From Marisa cornuarietis (taxonomy: Eukaryota > Mollusca > Gastropoda > Architaenioglossa > Ampullariidae), in contig SMMW01000568.1 in the NCBI GenBank assembly GCA_004794655.1, forward strand, positions 248,001 through 312,000: a stretch of DNA of 64,000 nt, written 5' to 3'. Position numbers and translations under genes: made by a program. Below the pieces are notes generated by a model. The model did no database searches, was not told where the DNA came from, and saw only the letters and a program-made list of their open reading frames with translations. The number at the start of each line of letters is the position of its first letter. Position 1 is the stretch's first letter. This document shows positions 13,150 through 23,362 of the stretch, in pieces.

Positions 13150-15579
13150 TTACTTTCTTTTTTCAGTGCTGTACTGCCTGTACTTATGCCTGTATGTGGA
13201 GACACTTGTCCCTGAAGACATGAAGAGAAGATTTGATACCTGAGTGTTCTGATTTACGGTCAGGGGTTTAGGGAGAATTGGTTTCAGTTTCTTCAATGAC
13301 TCATTCTGTGAGTTCTGAAGTTGTAAAAAGGAATTCTTTGCGCAAGATTCCTCAGCTAACAGGTTTTGAGTTCCGTTTACTCCTATGTTGCCAGACTGCC
13401 GAACCTCGGCTTTGCCAGAATCATATGCCTGTGATGAGGACTCAGTGGTGCAGACTCTGATGGGTTGACTCACTTGAATTCCTGCTGCTGATATCATTGT
13501 CTCCATTGGATATGTTTGTATGCCATTTACAAAGACAACAGTGCCAGACCCCTTATCTGGGGACAGAATCAGCTGGTCGACACCATGGGCTGATGGTATA
13601 TTAGCATTTTTCTTTCTAATTTTTTGTGGAGGCTGATGGAGTACTCCTGAAGATGTACACCTAGCACTGACCGGCGTACTCTGTGTAGGAAAGACCCCAA
13701 CTACATAATGGCTTTGCATTTCTGACTGTGACATACTTTCAAAGCCAGAATTTTGTGTCTCTGCAGCAAGGACATTGGCACTTACTGTGCCTTGGGATTG
13801 GCTGCTGGAAGTGCTGACCTGATGTACACCTAATTGCGAGAACTGGAATAAGGGAACAGAGGTAGAACCAAATGCTGCAGAATTTGAAGATCTATCCATA
13901 GAGCGTGATGAGACCTTTGAGCTTTTATTCCTTCTACGTTTATCTACCATTAGTATCTTTGACCTCTTGTATGCATTTTGTCCTAACATTGCACACAGTT
14001 GTTTGGTGTAGTCAGGTGCAAGTTTGGGTCTAATCTCTTTGTAACGAGATACACAAAGCGACAGTTTAGAACTTTCTGAGCTGATGTTTTCCTGGCAGGT
14101 GGAAGATGAAACAGATGCATTTGATCTAGTGGCAGCTTGCATGCTATCTGGATGGATTTCATCACCAGTGCTGTCAAAAAAGTGCTCGGGAGAAGATTGA
14201 GCATGAGCTTTCACAGATTCAGTTGCCTGTGACCACTGATCTTCCCACTGTTCTTGTGAGGTTACAACGCTGGCAAGACTCACTGTTGAGGAGATAACTG
14301 GAAAGGTGCTGCTATCATCCACTGGCGTAAGGAAACCATCTTGACCTGACTTTGCAGCTTCTCTTACAGTGCCAGACAAAATTGTCTCTGCTGACAGCAT
14401 GCTGGCCTTACATAATCTCTGGTTGATGGTACTTCCTCTGCAGTCCTTGTCCACATCATTGATTCCTGCCTCGAAAGACTGAGCTGGTTCTTGTTTTAGA
14501 AAGGCACTTATAATGTTTTCTGAAGTTTTCAGAGCTGGCACTGATGAGAATCCTCTCTCTTCAAAAGTAACAGCAATCTTCCCATGAATATCTGCTGGCT
14601 CCATCTTAATTTGTGTAGTGCCAATCCCCCATGTATCATAATGTACTTCTTGCTTCAGCTGATTCCCTGAACAACCACTCTCCCAACCACAATCTTTTTC
14701 ATATTCAGATTTAACAAAATTGGACTCTGCACTTTCAGGGGTGTGTGTATTTTGCTCCTGTAAAGGCTGGTCATGCACTGAGATATTATTTACTTCAGAT
14801 ACAGGTGGTTTCAGATGTTCTAGATGATCATCATTTAGTTCTTCCACCTTTGGCAAAGGGGAAGATGCCAGTTCAGAGCATGATGAAGTACACTTCATGC
14901 TGTTATTGACTGTTTTATTGTCTTGACCATGCATTACATCTTTGCAGGAGCTCCTCATGTTGATAATCAAGACTCCTAAACTTCCATCTTCTTCACTATC
15001 AGGGGTATCAGATGAAGGAAAATGCTGAGATGCTGCAACTTCTTCTGCATCCAACTGATGGTGCAAAGAATTTCCCATCAGCAGTTTGACATGACATGCT
15101 TCTGCTGGTGATTCAGTTTCTGCAGCTTGGAGGTCATCTTTAGCTCCATTAGATCCATACCTAAGTGCTGAATGAGCAGAACACTGTGTTTGATGTTCTG
15201 AGATCTGGTTACAGTCTGACTCAGTGCTAACAGCAGTTCTAACTCTTGCCGAAGAATGTTGTCGATCTGCATATGAACAGATGCAGCATGTGCAAGCACA
15301 CATTTCATGACCCAAGCTTGGAGCCAGTGATAATGAAGACACAGCATGGAAGCTGGCACCATCCCAAAACAACTCAGCTGCATTTTCCTTTGAGGGCTTA
15401 GCACGCTCACTGATGATAAATGATGCTGAAGAAAGGTTCAGTGAACTGACACTGATTAATCCTGTGATGTGGAAGTCATTGACAAAACACATTTCTTTGC
15501 TGCAGGCTTCACGAAGACTCTGAACTAGGTGCTGCAAGATGCTCAAATGCACAGAACAACCCATGCTGCTTACTTTTCC
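13150..15579 (-). CDS. Unrecognised serine-rich nuclear-type protein, large coding exon
   Basis: An open frame of about 2.4 kb ends at a stop at 13150. On the minus strand a good acceptor (pyrimidine tract then CAG) ends at 15580, so this is probably the last, long exon. The first in-frame Met in good context (MGCSV) is at 15564 and would give 804 aa; earlier exons may add an N-terminus. No catalytic or membrane segment is visible. The protein is rich in Ser, Gln, Glu and Asn, so it is largely disordered. About two-thirds along there is a basic cluster (KRSKILMVDKRRRNKSS) that looks like a nuclear localisation signal, followed by a Ser/Gln tract. Near the C-terminus lies a KLKPILPKPL motif. 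A minus-strand AATAAA at about 12733-12728 could serve polyadenylation. A transcriptional or chromatin role is only a guess. The length of the open frame argues strongly that it is real; its identity is unknown to me. Confidence 0.75.
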   Translation of the reverse strand, partial: GKVSSMGCSVHLSILQHLVQSLREACSKEMCFVNDFHITGLISVSSLNLSSASFIISERAKPSKENAAELFWDGASFHAVSSLSLAPSLGHEMCACTCCICSYADRQHSSARVRTAVSTESDCNQISEHQTQCSAHSALRYGSNGAKDDLQAAETESPAEACHVKLLMGNSLHHQLDAEEVAASQHFPSSDTPDSEEDGSLGVLIINMRSSCKDVMHGQDNKTVNNSMKCTSSCSELASSPLPKVEELNDDHLEHLKPPVSEVNNISVHDQPLQEQNTHTPESAESNFVKSEYEKDCGWESGCSGNQLKQEVHYDTWGIGTTQIKMEPADIHGKIAVTFEERGFSSVPALKTSENIISAFLKQEPAQSFEAGINDVDKDCRGSTINQRLCKASMLSAETILSGTVREAAKSGQDGFLTPVDDSSTFPVISSTVSLASVVTSQEQWEDQWSQATESVKAHAQSSPEHFFDSTGDEIHPDSMQAATRSNASVSSSTCQENISSESSKLSLCVSRYKEIRPKLAPDYTKQLCAMLGQNAYKRSKILMVDKRRRNKSSKVSSRSMDRSSNSAAFGSTSVPLFQFSQLGVHQVSTSSSQSQGTVSANVLAAETQNSGFESMSQSEMQSHYVVGVFPTQSTPVSARCTSSGVLHQPPQKIRKKNANIPSAHGVDQLILSPDKGSGTVVFVNGIQTYPMETMISAAGIQVSQPIRVCTTESSSQAYDSGKAEVRQSGNIGVNGTQNLLAEESCAKNSFLQLQNSQNESLKKLKPILPKPLTVNQNTQVSNLLFMSSGTSVSTYRHKYRQYSTEKRK

Positions 15580-16654
15580 CTGAAACAGAAGAACTATCAT
15601 TTGCATTTGTCGGTTATTGTATTAACACTTACATTATTAATACCATATTATCATCATCTGTTTCCTAGGTTTGTCAGAAGTCTATCGCTACTGTTTGTAA
15701 TCCTTCAATTAACTGTATGTTGCTGCACACACATGAAGTAAATACATATTTCTATACTGCATACATATATCACCTTTTGTGTCTTGATACAGGCATAAAT
15801 AAATCAAAATAAGCGATTCCATTTGGTTCAATAAGAAGTACTATTTACTCATTCAATATCTAAGCTGTCCAGCAATACCTTTCAGTATTATGGTGCAGTA
15901 CCACTACATATTAGCTCCACATTAATTGTATGTATGTGTGTGTGTGTATATATATATCTTGAGAATTTAGAAACTATTTTTTTTATAAATAATAGTGATG
16001 CAAAAAGGGGATTATGAAATTATTTTTTCTTCAAGATACTGTTTTCAGTTTTCAAATCAGGCTTACATCTGACATTTTTGTAAATATTACCCCAGCTGTA
16101 ACATCTGATAAAAGAACTCTGTAACAGGCTGTTCATGCACTTTATGCTACATTAACAATGAAGGCTATACCATGATGAAGAAGTCACCTAAACAGACGAC
16201 ACACCCAAAAGAAAATTACAAGTGTCAGATACAAGACCTGCACATATTACCCAAAGCCTTGTGATGATTTGCATATTTAAGAATTGTTGTGTGCCTAACT
16301 AGCCTCATATTTGTTTTATTTTGTAATATTGTTTTCTTATACTCTTATTTTTGTTACAGAATTATATGTAATGCTATTATTATTAAATGGATATTATACT
16401 GCCTGTTTGAGGTAATTTCCTTGAAATTCTCTTTAATGATAACAAAGTTAATTGATATAGCCAACAGCGCTTTAGCCCATCATTCACAAAAAATACACAC
16501 AGAATGATAAGATGCATCAAGGCAATTTTACTTTAGGCCTGTACCCCCAAACTACTTTTATGAGCTCTACACTTAGCTTGTTGTGTATATTATATACATA
16601 TATTGAATGTATCGATGTCTATACAGAGAATATTACATGAAACAAGTTAGTAAA
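15580..16654. other. Upstream region or intron of the serine-rich gene
   Basis: Bounded by the splice acceptor at 15580. AT-rich, with a TG/TA microsatellite at about 15929-15957. No further exon of the 13150-15579 gene could be identified with confidence. Confidence 0.4.
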
Positions 16655-16698
16655 ACAAATCGTGCTGTCCTGAATTGCCCTCTGGGATAATGTTATCT
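16655..16698 (+). mobile_element. Solo 3' tail of a Rex/L2-like LINE
   Basis: GAATTGCCCTCTGGGATAA followed by TGTTATCTTA. This is nearly the same as the 3' end of the LINE at 51745-51796 (AATTGCCCTCTGGGACAAAT, then a TTATCTTA tail), so it is a severely 5'-truncated insertion. Confidence 0.6.
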
Positions 16699-16714
16699 TA
16701 AAATGGTGATGAAT

Positions 16715-17178
16715 CCCAGACACTTAATCCTCAAAATGAAATTTCAACTAAAAAAATTATGAAGTGAATGAAAAATTTAATTCAAATTCAAATAATTATT
16801 TTCATGTAAACATCAAAATAAGTTTGACAATTAAAATAATACTTAACTTCAACATCTATAACATTAGTTAAACTTCATGTGAGCTATTAATATGTTCTTC
16901 AACAATATGATATGAAAAGTGTTGTTAATATGACAGGTAAGCTAATGATCGGAGGTACCCTAATTGGGGCGATTGTTACGTCTCATTAGAGAATTACCCT
17001 GCGACACATATTTCTCTTACGGTTATATTTCAAGTTCACAAAATAGCAGTTTTGAGTGATGTGTCGCGATTTGGGGGCATTTTTGAGGATTTAGTGTCTG
17101 GGGATTAAGTGGCTAGGGATTAAATGTCTAGGGGATTAAGTGTCGAGGATTAAATGTCTGGGGATTAAGTGTCTGGTC
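16715..17178. repeat. Inverted-repeat element with short tandem units
   Basis: CCCAGACACTTAATCCTCA at about 16715-16734 is the near-exact reverse complement of TGAGGATTTAGTGTCTGGG at 17083-17101. After the right arm, the core GGATTAAGTGTCTGG recurs about six times up to 17175 with slight changes. Probable MITE or satellite-bearing element of unknown superfamily. Confidence 0.55.
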
Positions 17179-17179
17179 A

Positions 17180-18059
17180 CCAATGGTGATGAATGCAAAG
17201 TTGTGTGCTTGTATGTCTGTGTGGGTGAGGAAGTTTTAGACTGTGTTACTGTTGATGTGACATGATGCTTCCTTGAATTACATTTACATGTCAATGGGCA
17301 ATTGTAATCGGATCTGAGACAGTAATCTGTGGTCATTCCACTAACAAATGAACTTGTCATACATCCATCCCATTCCCAGATTGTTTGTAGACTCATGAAA
17401 TGTTCATCGATCCAGATAAATATAACATCGAGAGATAACTCTCGTCTTCAACCCGTCAGCCATGAAATCACATTTTAATTTCTTACCAAACAGCTACAAA
17501 ATAAATAATAAAAGTAAGGTATCGTCTAGGCACCTATTAATCGGGCTTAATTAAATCGTTGCTGCGCATGCGCGAGTAAATCTGCAACAGTTTTCGTATT
17601 ACTCACTTGTACAGCCCATGCACTGTATCTCTTTGTGCTTTTTATACACTTAACAGATTAGCAGTCGTCCGAGCTTGTCACACAGGTTATACTTGATCTT
17701 ACATGAGAATCTTTTTTTTTCTCCGTCCAATTTTCGTTTCAAGCATAAGCATTTTATTCCCTCACCTCCGGAAGTGAAATCCGAAAACGAGGTATTCACT
17801 GTGGCGTTAGCGTGTTACCATAGCATTTGTATATTTTTTACGATTTCTGTCCGTGATTTTGTGAAAAGACTAAAGGGATGCTCTGCCACGCTGTCACAAA
17901 CCTTTTTCAGCAGAGAGATTGGTTCAACGATATGAGAGAACTCAGGAAATGATGGTATATCGTCAATTATTCAGCGCATGCGCAGTGCGCGCTGGTCGTG
18001 AATGTCAGGGTCAGTCTGTTAGCCATTCATGAGTTGCTATTACATTTGAACGTACAGTG
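17180..18059. other. Intergenic, no gene supported
   Basis: Two CATGCGC-type palindromic motifs (near 17567 and 17976) are the only notable sites. The frame 17675-17935 has no recognisable motif. Confidence 0.4.
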
Positions 18060-18300
18060 ATGGCTAGAAACAATCACTGTTCTATTATAAATTGCTGCAA
18101 CAGTAAATTTAAAAAGGCAGGAGAAAAGTTAGTATGATCAGTTTCCCAGATGGTAAATGCTTAAAAACTCAAAAGACGAAAATTGTAAGCGATACAAAGT
18201 GAGAATTTTCGTGCTGACAGAAAACAGTGTGCGGTCGACATTTCGTTAAGGATTTTCACATAAATGCCCATGTTTCATCAGCTATAAAGATCTCACTATT
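18060..18300 (+). pseudogene. Broken THAP zinc-finger domain
   Basis: From ATG 18060 the frame reads MARNNHCSIINCCNSKFKK, stops at about 18136, and continues one register over with MISFPDGKC. Two further TGA codons precede VCGRHFVKDFHIN. This is the C-x4-C ... FP ... C-x2-H-F pattern of a THAP domain in order and at the right spacing (about 65 residues). The usual Trp residues are missing. It is a relic of a transposase or a THAP gene; the sequence differs from the THAP copies at 7.3 and 62.7 kb. Confidence 0.5.
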
Positions 18301-18936
18301 ACATCGTGGGCATAGAAGTGAGAACACGCAAGTGTGACCGCGAGGAGCAAAACAGCTGTTTCAAAATAACAGCTGGCGGTGGGAACCTTAAAGTGTAAAG
18401 ATTAGCCATGTTGCAAGACATACATGTGATACAATTAATTGATTTGTTACAGGAACGATCCAAATCGTTGGAGAAACAAAGAAATATGCAGTGATTTTTT
18501 TTCATTGCTTCCCCGTGATATCCTTGCCCAAACCCCTATAGAGAGAAAGAGCGAAAAATAAGAATACTTTCTTTGCAGTGTTTTTTTTTTCAACGAACGG
18601 CACTCCCACACATACACAAAAGAGGATAAACAGAATTTTCCTAGTAGTAAGAGGAGCCTGCCCGCATATCATTTTAGTACATAAAATATATTCTGCAGAA
18701 CACAGAAAAAATCATTGTTGTTGTAAAATTGTTTTAAAAAATTGTTTTATGCTGCTCGTGGGTATAATTAAGTTACTGTACATCTTTGGTTGAAATGAGT
18801 GAAAACGACTTTATTTTCTTAAGACGATTCGATCATTCCTTCTGTCTAGTTTTTCTCACCCGGGTAAAACGTCGTGCTCGTTATAATCTCCGGAAACCAG
18901 GAAAATTCCTCGCCTTCAACGATCGGCGAATTACAC

Positions 18937-19970
18937 TCAGTCAGTAGTCAATCAGTAGTCCCTTCTTGGCACCTAGCGTTGAGGGGAGCACATGGATATA
19001 GGCGGCAGCTGACAGGGCCCGCCACTCTTGCCTATTGTGGGCGATAGTGAGGTCCTGTACAGGACGACCAGTCCAATCTTTGACATTCGTAAGCTAGTTA
19101 TTCCTCTGGCCATCGCGGCGTCGGCCACCCTCCAAGGTGCCTTGAAGGATAGTCTTCGACAGGGTGTCGTGCCGGGTTACATGGCCAAAGAAGACCAGCT
19201 TACGTCGCTTGACTGTTGATAGTAGAGGTTCCTGGTGTCCTACGAGTGTGGCAATCTTGTTTCTTACAAAGTCGTTGGTTTTATGTTCTTTGTATGAGAT
19301 CCGGAGCAGCCTCCTCAGGCACTTGTTCTCAAATGCCTGGATTCTCCTTTCCGTTTCGGCGAGCAGAGTCAACGTGTCAGACCCGTACGTAGAGCAGGAT
19401 CGACACTACCAGGGATTTGTACAGCCTGTACTTGGTAGTGAACCTTATCTTGTAGCTATGCCATATCCTATCTAGCCTAGCCATTGCTGTTGTTGCTGTT
19501 GCGATCCTGATGCGGATATCTAGCGGGGAGCTGCCATCTTTGGAGAGGGTGGCTTCCAAGTACTTGAAGCTGCTTAATTCTTCGAGGTGTACCCGTTCAT
19601 AAAGATCTCTGTTTTGCCGTTGCCATTGCTCATAACTTTGCTCTTTTCAGTGCTGGTCTCCATTCCATATGCATTTGAACTGTCTGTCAGTCTGTTGGTG
19701 AGGTCTTGCAGTTCCTTGTTCGTACCTGCTAACAGATCTGTGTCATCTGCGAAGCGTAGGTTGCAGATTGGTCTTCCACCGATTGAAATGGAAGTATGAT
19801 GGTCTTGAAGAACTTCAAGCATGTTTTCCAAAAATATATTGAACAGCACGGGTGATATGGCACATCCTTGACGTACCCCTACTGTGGTGCGAAAGAAAGC
19901 TCCTATTGGGTTGTTCAGCAGTATTGTACTCGTTGAACTGTTATACAGCGACTTGGACGAGGCCATCGAT
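18937..19970 (-). pseudogene. LINE reverse transcriptase 3' half
   Basis: Read on the minus strand: VGVRQGCAISPVLFNIFLEN, RFADDTDLLAG (catalytic FADD box intact), MSNGNGKTEIFMNG, a frameshift, then SSFKYLEATLSKDGSSPLDI, the AETERRIQAFENKCLRRLLR thumb segment and LVFFGHVTRHDTLSKTIL. The 5' end is truncated near 19970 within the RT. The 3' end has GGACTACTGATTGACTACTGACT, a short tandem tail also seen at 47422. It carries frameshifts and stops and is inactive. It is a sister of the copy at 46716. Confidence 0.85.
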
Positions 19971-20093
19971 ATTGAATTTCTTCTTCGATATTGAACAAGC
20001 CCGATGTGGCTTGAATGCCCGATGTTTTTAGGGTCTTACTTCAACACTTAAATGAATCCCACAAGTTTATATTTAGAGGTGAGAATCCCTTTG

Positions 20094-20235
20094 CATTGGC
20101 GTAGGAAGATGCTCGGCTTTGGAGGGGGGAGGGGCAGCTCCATGTTGACAGTGAACGACGTTCACATTCTTGCCTTCCCAGCATTTTTTTTTGGGGGGGG
20201 GGTCGGCTGCCCCGCATGTACCCCCCCCCCGGTTC
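20094..20235 (+). repeat. 'GTGGCGTAGG' repeat, copy 1
   Basis: ATTGGCGTAGGAAGATGCTC, a G-run, CTGACA..-like GTTGACAGTGAACGACGTTC, then T- and G-runs and a C-run. It shares order and wording with 20557-20687. Confidence 0.75.
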
Positions 20236-20556
20236 CTACCCCTCTGCTTTAACAGTTGTGGTCGACACATTCTCTCCGCCAGCGTAAGAGGAAGAGTCGG
20301 ACACAAGCAGATGTAGCGGACTCTTTTTCACGTATAAGTCATGAGTTTCATCCCTTGTTTCCTCTACCCACTACCTAGAATTGCTACTTGGCCAAGAGCC
20401 TGCAGCAACTGTGAATGTGACTAAGAACTCTTTCATTTAAATAACTCATTCTCCATATGTCATTGAAGATGAAATCGTGAAGCTCGTAGAAGACGTCCAC
20501 CACGGACCTTCTGTAATGAAAGTCCGTGATGTCAGCTAAAAGCCAAGTCACGCACG

Positions 20557-20687
20557 CAGTGGCGTAGGAAGATGTTCGGCTTTTGGGGAGGTGGGGGCAG
20601 CTCCACGCTGACAGTGAACGACGTTCACATTCTTGCCTTCCCAGTATCTTTTTTTCTTTTTTTAAGGGGCGGCCCCCCACGCCACTG
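20557..20687 (+). mobile_element. 'CAGTGGCGTAGG' MITE, copy 2
   Basis: It begins CAGTGGCGTAGG and ends CCCCCACGCCACTG, so the 10-base termini are inverted repeats beginning CAG, as in hAT MITEs. No convincing 8-base target duplication could be seen. Confidence 0.6.
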
Positions 20688-20742
20688 GCACCTACGTTTG
20701 CCCCGCTTTCTTCCTCCCCCACACTACCTCTTTCTGGTTTGC

Positions 20743-20801
20743 GCACGGCACTAAGAAAACTGCGAAATTCTGATTGGATGTTGCCATAGGACACCGATCT
20801 A
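20743..20801 (+). repeat. Dispersed repeat, partner of 3734-3792
   Basis: Both copies run CACGGCACTAA..A..AACTGC, then TGATTG.ATGTTGCCA and ACCGATCTAA, in the same order over 59 bases. Confidence 0.6.
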
Positions 20802-20940
20802 AGCAAAAGACCCTCATTGGCGTGAGGACCGGCTGAGTTTTCGCGGACATAATTCATGCCAAAGTTTATGTTTCCGTTTTATCCAGCAGAGTCCGAATAA
20901 CTTTCCTGTTAAGTCTCATATCCATCCGTTGTTCAATTGT

Positions 20941-21556
20941 AGGTCCTATAGCGCAACAGACCACGTGCCTAAGAAAGAATTTTTTTTATCTTTCATGTTT
21001 CTCGCTAGAAACCAAACATTCTAAGTCATTCATGTTTTAATTTCTTTGCTGGCTCCTGTCCTGACTATTTTTCTGAACTTCTCATCCCTTACTCTCCGTC
21101 CAGACAACTACGCTCTTCGTCTGACGACCGTATCCTAACTGTTCCTGTCACCAGAACAACATATGGTCACAGGACTTTTGGCTACTGTGCTGCAAAACAA
21201 TGGAACTCTCTTCCTTTCCATATCCGCCACCTTCCTACAATTGAATCTTTCAAATCTGCACTGAAAACGCACCTCTTCCTTGAGTATTACTCCTAACATA
21301 GTCCACAATGCTAGTCTTTCTTACCCCCCTTCCCTCTTGCTACTTTACCCATCTTTCTCGGCAGAATCACTATATTTCTCTGTTCCCGTTACTTGATGCC
21401 TTTTGTTTTTTGTTTCGTCGTCAGTACTGTCGTTTTCTTTCGTCCCCTTTGTTCTGTATCTACTTAGTCCACGTCTCTTCCTCGTTTTAAGCGCTAAGAG
21501 CATGCTCTCTATGAGTGTGAATATGCGCTATAAAAATCTTCACTATTATTATTATT
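20941..21556 (+). mobile_element. LINE C-terminus and 3' tail
   Basis: Frame 21078-21296 encodes the last part of a LINE ORF2: LRSSSDDRILTVPVTRTTYG, HRTFGYCAAKQWNSLPFHIR and SFKSALKTHLFLEYYS, then TAA. The 'WNSLP--IR ... F---LK-HLF' block is the standard C-terminus of CR1/L2-group elements. The 3' UTR matches 10442-10730 and ends in an AGCGC/GCGCT stem and (ATT)n. Confidence 0.8.
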
Positions 21557-23362
21557 AAATTAAGGTATTATAAACACGTTTTCCTCTTGTCGAAAAATTT
21601 CTCTATGCACATTTCTTCTGCAAGCAGCTTAACTATAAAAGATAAATGTTAGTGTTGTCAGGAATTGTCAATACTATACTAAAACTCAAGGAATAGATTG
21701 AACTTCTAGATATACCTTCTTTCTATACAATAATTCTTATTATATTTAATTGTCCATATCATTTATTTTATCAGCGTGTCCACAAAACTGATTTCAAAAC
21801 TAACTTGAAAGAATCTGGCATGGGTTTGAAACAGTAGGTCAGAGTGCTTTTGTCCTCTTACTGATGAGTCATGTGCTGTGATTTTGGATAACTTTTTAGT
21901 GTTCACTTTGCCCTGTATCTATGTAAAAGCGTCAAAATGTTACACAAACATCCAGCTAAAAGATGACTCAGAGTAGGCCTGAACGGCTACATCCTTAGAA
22001 TAAATGTTGGAATTGTTTATTGTGAACACAGTGAATCAATTATTAACATGAAGAAAATACTGGGTAAAGACAGCAAATTATGAAACATTTTTGATAGTGA
22101 TTAAAAAAAAATCAAGTGCTAAATTTGACCATTACTTATAAGAAAAATGTTGTTTCAAATTTCATGAATTTTTAAATTAGACATGCTCCTTCTAGACCAT
22201 TTCTTCATTTAAATCACATCACCAATATATACTTGTTTTAAAGAATTAAAGGGCATAAGGTGACAATTTAAGTTCATGCCCACAAGCAACTTTAGACTTT
22301 TAATCAGTAAGTGCCCTAGCAGCACAGAATGCCGAAAACACATGGGTCCCATAGAAAGTATGTGGGATCCATGTATTTTTGGCATTCTGTGCTACTAGGG
22401 TGATTGCATTTAAACTGTATTTACGCATATCTTTTTATCGCTATGGTAGCATAATGTCATAAGGTGCATGTTATTTCTATGTATTTCGTGGTTATTTTTT
22501 TGAAGGCCGTTATACATTGAGGCCCACTCCCTGATGTATGTTTATGTTCTTTTTTTTACACTGTCTGCTGTGAAAGAAAAATTTCCATTGCAACATTTGT
22601 CTTAATGGGCAGGAATGTATTATTATTTCTATTCCAATGTTTCTGTTTGGCAGTTACAACCACCTTTGTGTACAAATGTTATTCAGAAGTTGTTTCTTCT
22701 GCAAGTGTTCTCAGCACATTTCTGTCAGGAGGTTTGGAAAAGATAAGCTGGTTAGGACATCTAAAAAATCTGCTGTTAACTTTAGTAATCTCAAAATTGC
22801 CATAATAATAGTAGCGGATGCCTGGAGACAGTGAAATCCCAGCATGTAGCCAGGCTATTCGTGCTTTACATTACCAGGTCAATAATATGGAGTACAACTG
22901 GAAGGGGAAGGGTGTAAAATAATAGTACTCTCCCACACACCCACAGTTCTGTATGTATATTACACATTTTTTAGTGCCTATATAGTGTTTTCCAGGAGGA
23001 TTTAGTTTTTTTCAAAATAAATATTTTTTTCCAGAACAGTTTTTATCTAGGAGCAACGCAGTGAAGTCTGTGTAAATAATATAATAATGATATTGCATGA
23101 AATCTTTATATAAATTAATTTTGCTTCAATCGTACTGTTGGCTACCAGAGGAGCACTTTAACTCACATACTGCAATTAAAAAACACAATTATCAACATTT
23201 CATAAATGTCTTTACGCTGCCCTCTAACTCTTAACTAAAGCAGAATGGTCAAGAAATATGCAAACTTAACACAACTGCAAATATTGAAAAAACATGCTGT
23301 CTTTTGATAAATATGTTATGTAAAATTTGAAAGCATACGTGAAAGAGAAAAGGTTTTTGTTT
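21557..23362. other. Intergenic downstream of CHID1
   Basis: AT-rich. Holds the palindromic element at 22312-22402 and presumably the CHID1 3' UTR (minus strand). No canonical AATAAA was found on the minus strand just after the CHID1 stop. Confidence 0.5.
22312..22402. repeat. Near-perfect palindromic mini-element
   Basis: Arms 22313-22351 and 22363-22401 are reverse complements at 34 of 39 positions, with an 11-base loop. All five differences are transitions. The arm contains AGCAGCACAGAATGCC and CACATGGGTCCCA. Related wording (AGCAGCACAGGA...CACATGGGACCCATG) occurs at 50617-50656. Confidence 0.8.

Noticed and set aside
17080..17175. CRISPR-like array of short repeats
   Set aside because: Units are contiguous and imperfect with no unique spacers, in an animal genome; it is a short tandem repeat.
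20384..20857. 157-codon minus-strand frame
   Set aside because: Runs across the GTGGCGTAGG repeat and its poly-T/G core and has no protein motif.
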